A DNA stretch of 8,412 nucleotides from an uncultured Parabacteroides sp. (GTDB lineage: Bacteria > Bacteroidota > Bacteroidia > Bacteroidales > Tannerellaceae), in assembly GCA_900541965.1 (NCBI GenBank), contig UQLN01000097.1, positions 1-8,412 on the forward strand, read 5' to 3'. Both the position numbers and the translations under genes were made by a program. The first letter of the stretch is position 1. Every line of letters begins with the position of its first letter. The notes under the pieces are model-generated. The model was given only the letters and a program-made list of their open reading frames with translations, searched no databases and was not told where the DNA came from. Of the stretch, positions 7,074-8,412 are shown piece by piece.

Positions 7074-7159
7074 GTATATATTTATCAAGGACCTCCTATC
7101 TTTTTTCATCAAACACTCATTTTCATAAAGTTCTGAAACAATAATCAGCTGGGTAGTCC

Positions 7160-7482
7160 CGGCACAATAACAAACAATATGAAAATTTATTACAATAGTA
7201 AAATAGCTAAAATATTCACTTTCCTGGCAGATTTTAAAACAATCATGCTGTGTGGCGCTGTATTTACAGAAGAAAAAGAATTATCAGAGCGCAGATCCTG
7301 ATAAGTTTGTCGAGAAGATACAGGATTGTGTCGGTTCCCGGTATGCGACCGCACCTGATTATGTTCAGACAATGAAAAAGTTATTTCGGATGGTAGAGAA
7401 GGAGATTGTGTGGCACTTCCAAGCGTTCTACAAAGAAAGAAATAGCAGCTATATATTAATTGTAATGTTTGTTATTGTGCCG
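7160..7482. repeat. Inverted-repeat pair bounding a 323-bp remnant cassette
   Basis: The left arm CGGCACAATAACAAACA (7160-7176) is matched exactly by its reverse complement at 7466-7482. Similarity extends outward with one gap: GGTAG lies just outside the left arm (7152-7156) and its complement CTACC just outside the right arm (7485-7489). The enclosed DNA holds only gene fragments. This could be a small non-autonomous transposable element, but no target-site duplication is visible next to the arms and no transposase is present. Alternatively the arms are a relic of a local inverted duplication. The repeat is certain; its nature is not. Confidence 0.6.
7179..7301 (+). pseudogene. N-terminal fragment of a Bacteroidetes KIYYNS-type small protein
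   Basis: A 40-codon frame encoding MKIYYNSKIAKIFTFLADF, then a segment including GAVFTEEKELSERRS and an early stop. From memory it resembles the start of small Bacteroidetes proteins (often prophage-linked) in which a KxYYNS opening and a hydrophobic FTE/K segment are followed by an H-E-x-x-H-like metal site. Here the reading stops before any such site, and another gene fragment begins at the same point (7288-7301), so this is best read as a truncated gene left by a deletion. It starts three bases after the left inverted repeat, with A-rich DNA in place of a Shine-Dalgarno sequence. It could still be translated as a 40-residue peptide. The family assignment is tentative. Confidence 0.45.
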
Positions 7483-7494
7483 CTCTACCTGTGA
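7288..7494 (+). pseudogene. C-terminal fragment resembling a phage-type GH73 glucosaminidase
   Basis: An open frame in the next register (joining near 7288) reads ADPDKFVEKIQDCVGSRYAT, then APDYVQTMKKLFRMVEKE. The pattern DP-x-x-F-x-x-x-I ... YATAP-x-Y ... I/V-E-K matches the C-terminus of short GH73 N-acetylglucosaminidases common in Bacteroidetes phages and prophages, which cut peptidoglycan glycan strands. The catalytic part is absent. After EKEI the frame runs on through unrelated codons to a stop inside the terminator hairpin, so the natural end is also altered. Together with the fragment before it, this suggests a collapsed prophage lysis region. The frame has a GTG at 7252, but there is no sign that it is used. 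The identity is recognised by eye only. Confidence 0.45.
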
Positions 7495-7510
7495 AGATGG
7501 AGCGGTTTTG
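7480..7510 (+). terminator. Rho-independent terminator at the end of the remnant cassette
   Basis: CCGCTC (7480-7485) pairs with GAGCGG (7500-7505). Further inner pairs leave a GTGA loop, and a TTTTGTAT tract follows. The left side of the stem overlaps the right inverted repeat, and the stop of the GH73-like fragment is within the hairpin. It would end rightward transcripts from the cassette. Confidence 0.65.
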
Positions 7511-7649
7511 TATATGACAATCCCGTCTATCTTATGAAAAACAATGCCTGAGTGAGATTTTAATGTGAATAATACTTTCAAAAGCAGTAGCAATCTTTTA
7601 TATATTGTTTTTAAAAATCAAGCGATTTAATATTGAAAAACACGGTTTG

Positions 7650-7682
7650 TAATAGAAAAAATCCATAGTTCTATCAGAACTA
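7650..7682 (-). ncRNA. Hairpin followed by a T-run just after a promoter: leader attenuator or short RNA
   Basis: TAGTTCT (7666-7672) and AGAACTA (7676-7682) form a perfect 7-bp stem with a 3-base loop. On the minus strand the stem is followed by TGGATTTTTTC. It begins about 20 bases after the start expected from the promoter at 7708-7737. This looks like an early terminator giving an RNA of about 50 bases, or an attenuator. The stem is AT-rich and therefore weak. Confidence 0.3.
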
Positions 7683-7707
7683 ATCTCCCAGTTATTGATT
7701 TACGTTG

Positions 7708-7737
7708 CAAAGATATATGATATTTTTTAAATCCAAA
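7708..7737 (-). promoter_or_regulatory. Bacteroides-type primary sigma promoter, leftward
   Basis: The minus strand has TTTG (7737-7734), an 18-base spacer and TATCTTTG (7715-7708). Both elements match the Bacteroides TTTG / TAnnTTTG consensus exactly and the spacing is near normal. Expected transcription starts near 7700. No open frame follows directly, so it could drive a long leader for the response regulator about 680 bases away, antisense RNA across the remnant cassette, or a short RNA. Confidence 0.55.
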
Positions 7738-7814
7738 CAATTTAACAGTTTTATTTACTATACATTTTGTGTTTAATGCTTTGTGTTAACCAGTATTATG
7801 ATATATATAAGATG

Positions 7815-7849
7815 TTTGTTTATACTACAATATCAAATATTTAATTTTG
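7815..7849 (+). promoter_or_regulatory. Weak rightward Bacteroides-type promoter candidate
   Basis: TTTG (7815-7818) and TAATTTTG (7842-7849) fit the two consensus elements but are 23 bases apart, a little long. No gene follows on the plus strand before the window end. A 19-bp palindrome lies about 22 bases further on. Confidence 0.25.
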
Positions 7850-7870
7850 TTCATATGTTTATATGTGTTG

Positions 7871-7889
7871 ATAATCAATGATTGATTAT
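7871..7889. repeat. 19-bp perfect palindrome
   Basis: ATAATCAAT and ATTGATTAT flank a single G, a perfect dyad of nine-base arms. In AT-rich DNA some palindromes arise by chance, but nine exact pairs is long. It could be a repressor site just after the weak rightward promoter. Part of it can also pair with GATTATC at 7901-7907. Confidence 0.45.
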
Positions 7890-8018
7890 TGAGTGTAAAG
7901 GATTATCTCAGTCAAACATTCTTGTGTTAAATAGTTTTTCAATATCTATTGAGCCTGTAAATCAAAGAGAGTTAATAAGAGGCAATTCACCTAGTATATA
8001 TTTATGTATAGTGTAACT

Positions 8019-8054
8019 AAATTTTCCCACTTTCTTTGGAGGGTGGAAAAATTT
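8019..8054. repeat. Imperfect 12-bp inverted repeat, possible terminator of the 47-residue gene
   Basis: AAATTTTCCCAC (8019-8030) pairs with GTGGAAAAATTT (8043-8054) with one mismatch and a 12-base loop. It lies 88 bases after the stop codon of the leftward 47-residue gene, with A/T-rich outer arms on both strands, so it could end transcription in either direction. No long T-run is present. Confidence 0.4.
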
Positions 8055-8141
8055 CCTTGTGGAGACAAATATCTATAGAGGTGAGAAGCGAATGTTTAGA
8101 TGATATTTTTATTAGGATATTCAATAAAATAGGTAGATATT

Positions 8142-8285
8142 TTAGGAGATTCTTTTCTTCAAATAATATACCCAAAAATCAATATCTTTGCCGATAGCGA
8201 CACCAAAAACGCAGAGTGCCAACGCTATGTAAGCTCCGACAATGAACGGTTGTTCGTCTATCCACCTATTGACAAGTGCGGACAT
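8142..8285 (-). CDS. Unrecognised 47-residue single-helix membrane protein
   Basis: A 47-codon gene whose product begins MSALVNRWIDEQPFIVGAY, continues through a hydrophobic stretch (about residues 13-31, ending VFGVAIG) and ends DIDFWVYYLKKRIS. The charge pattern fits one membrane helix followed by a basic tail. The start is well supported by AAGGAG 11 bases upstream, a rare good ribosome binding site here. I do not recognise the family. The upstream region (8303-8412) has a 19-bp operator-like palindrome, so the gene may be divergent from, and co-regulated with, a gene beyond the right edge. A small toxin-like, phage or mobile-element membrane protein is possible, but nothing in the sequence decides this. 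The opposite strand is also open here but has no start codon or binding site. Confidence 0.62.
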   Translation of the reverse strand: MSALVNRWIDEQPFIVGAYIALALCVFGVAIGKDIDFWVYYLKKRIS

Positions 8286-8296
8286 TCAGGCAAAGA

Positions 8297-8302
8297 CTCC
8301 TT
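8297..8302 (-). promoter_or_regulatory. Ribosome binding site of the 47-residue gene
   Basis: The minus strand reads AAGGAG, 11 bases before the ATG at 8285. It supports translation of a gene that would otherwise be too short to trust. Confidence 0.6.
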
Positions 8303-8316
8303 TTTATCTTTAACGT

Positions 8317-8337
8317 GTTAAACTGACGGTTTTTAAC
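8317..8337. repeat. Short inverted repeat GTTAAA-N9-TTTAAC
   Basis: Six-base arms GTTAAA (8317-8322) and TTTAAC (8332-8337) flank nine bases between the operator-like palindrome and the 47-residue gene. It could be a second regulatory site or a chance AT-rich repeat. Confidence 0.25.
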
Positions 8338-8355
8338 TTGTGATTGGTTGCTGTT

Positions 8356-8385
8356 TTTGACTTAGTTCGGAACGAACTAATGTTG
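8356..8385 (+). promoter_or_regulatory. Rightward promoter candidate for a gene beyond the window
   Basis: TTTG (8356-8359), an 18-base spacer and TAATGTTG (8378-8385), one base away from TAnnTTTG. The operator-like palindrome at 8362-8380 fills the space between the elements, which supports a repressed promoter. The gene it would serve lies outside the window. Confidence 0.4.
8362..8380. promoter_or_regulatory. 19-bp perfect operator-like palindrome
   Basis: TTAGTTCG and CGAACTAA are exact eight-base inverted arms around GAA. Its G/C-containing arms stand out from the AT-rich surroundings, and it sits inside a rightward promoter candidate, the usual place for a repressor dimer. Size and symmetry fit a winged-helix or TetR/MarR-type repressor; the actual binder is unknown. 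Confidence 0.6.
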
Positions 8386-8412
8386 ATATATTGATAATAA
8401 AACTCTATAAAA

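Larger units (their letters stand above)
7511..8141. other. AT-rich region without a recognisable gene
   Basis: About 630 bases, visibly poorer in G and C than the kdp genes, with stop codons in every frame and no frame resembling a protein. It holds a leftward promoter-like pair with a hairpin after it, a weaker rightward promoter-like pair, a 19-bp palindrome and an imperfect 12-bp inverted repeat, each listed separately. I see no tRNA, rRNA or CRISPR array in it. Confidence 0.7.

Noticed and set aside
7041..7109. A 22-codon frame (MKKDRRSLINIYYF...) between the cassette and the regulator
   Set aside because: No ribosome binding site before it and no recognisable features; likely chance in AT-rich DNA.
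7190..7372. A 60-codon minus-strand frame across the remnant cassette
   Set aside because: It is antisense to the GH73-like fragment, whose conserved pattern accounts for the open frame.
8133..8320. Plus-strand open frame opposite the 47-residue gene (containing NAECQRYVSSDNERLFVY)
   Set aside because: It lacks a start codon and binding site in a suitable place, while the minus-strand frame has both.

Overview
The window carries most of a high-affinity potassium uptake (Kdp) locus, followed by a poorly coding, AT-rich accessory stretch. Three things point to a Bacteroidales bacterium (Bacteroides or Parabacteroides type): the protein sequences, promoter-like elements of the TTTG / TAnnTTTG kind, and mostly A-rich rather than Shine-Dalgarno-rich translation starts. 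The genus is an inference from sequence character, not a database match.

All the Kdp-related genes are on the minus strand, so they read from right to left. The order is: an NtrC-type sigma-54-dependent response regulator (7020 to 5680); a short regulatory gap; an unrecognised 32-residue membrane peptide (5491 to 5393); kdpF (26 residues, 5372 to 5292); kdpA (5277 to 3571); kdpB (3522 to 1489); kdpC (1476 to 907); an outer-membrane beta-barrel protein (874 to 161); and the first 34 codons of kdpD, which runs off the left edge (103 to 1). Gaps between genes from the 32-residue gene to kdpD are 12 to 57 bases, consistent with one operon.

The main result is the regulatory layout. The regulator is an AAA+ enhancer-binding protein, not the usual OmpR-type KdpE. 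Between its stop codon and the operon lies a near-consensus sigma-54 promoter (TGGCACG-N4-TGGCA, 5537-5552). Upstream of that are two identical 16-bp repeats spaced 22 bp apart (5632-5647 and 5654-5669), placed as an enhancer about 113 and 135 bp before the predicted transcription start. The model is that the phosphorylated regulator binds the tandem sites and remodels sigma-54 RNA polymerase at kdp. The operon would then make the small peptide, the KdpFABC pump, an outer-membrane protein and KdpD together.

To the right of the regulator (7021-8412) there is little conventional coding sequence. A degraded cassette (about 7150-7510) holds an N-terminal fragment of one small protein and a C-terminal fragment that looks like a phage-type GH73 glucosaminidase. 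It is bounded by a 17-bp perfect inverted repeat and ends in a hairpin terminator. An AT-rich region follows with a minus-strand promoter, a leader hairpin, a 19-bp palindrome and a larger inverted repeat. Near the right edge are a 47-residue predicted membrane protein (8285 to 8142) with a good ribosome binding site, and a 19-bp perfect operator-like palindrome lying between the two promoter elements of a rightward gene outside the window.
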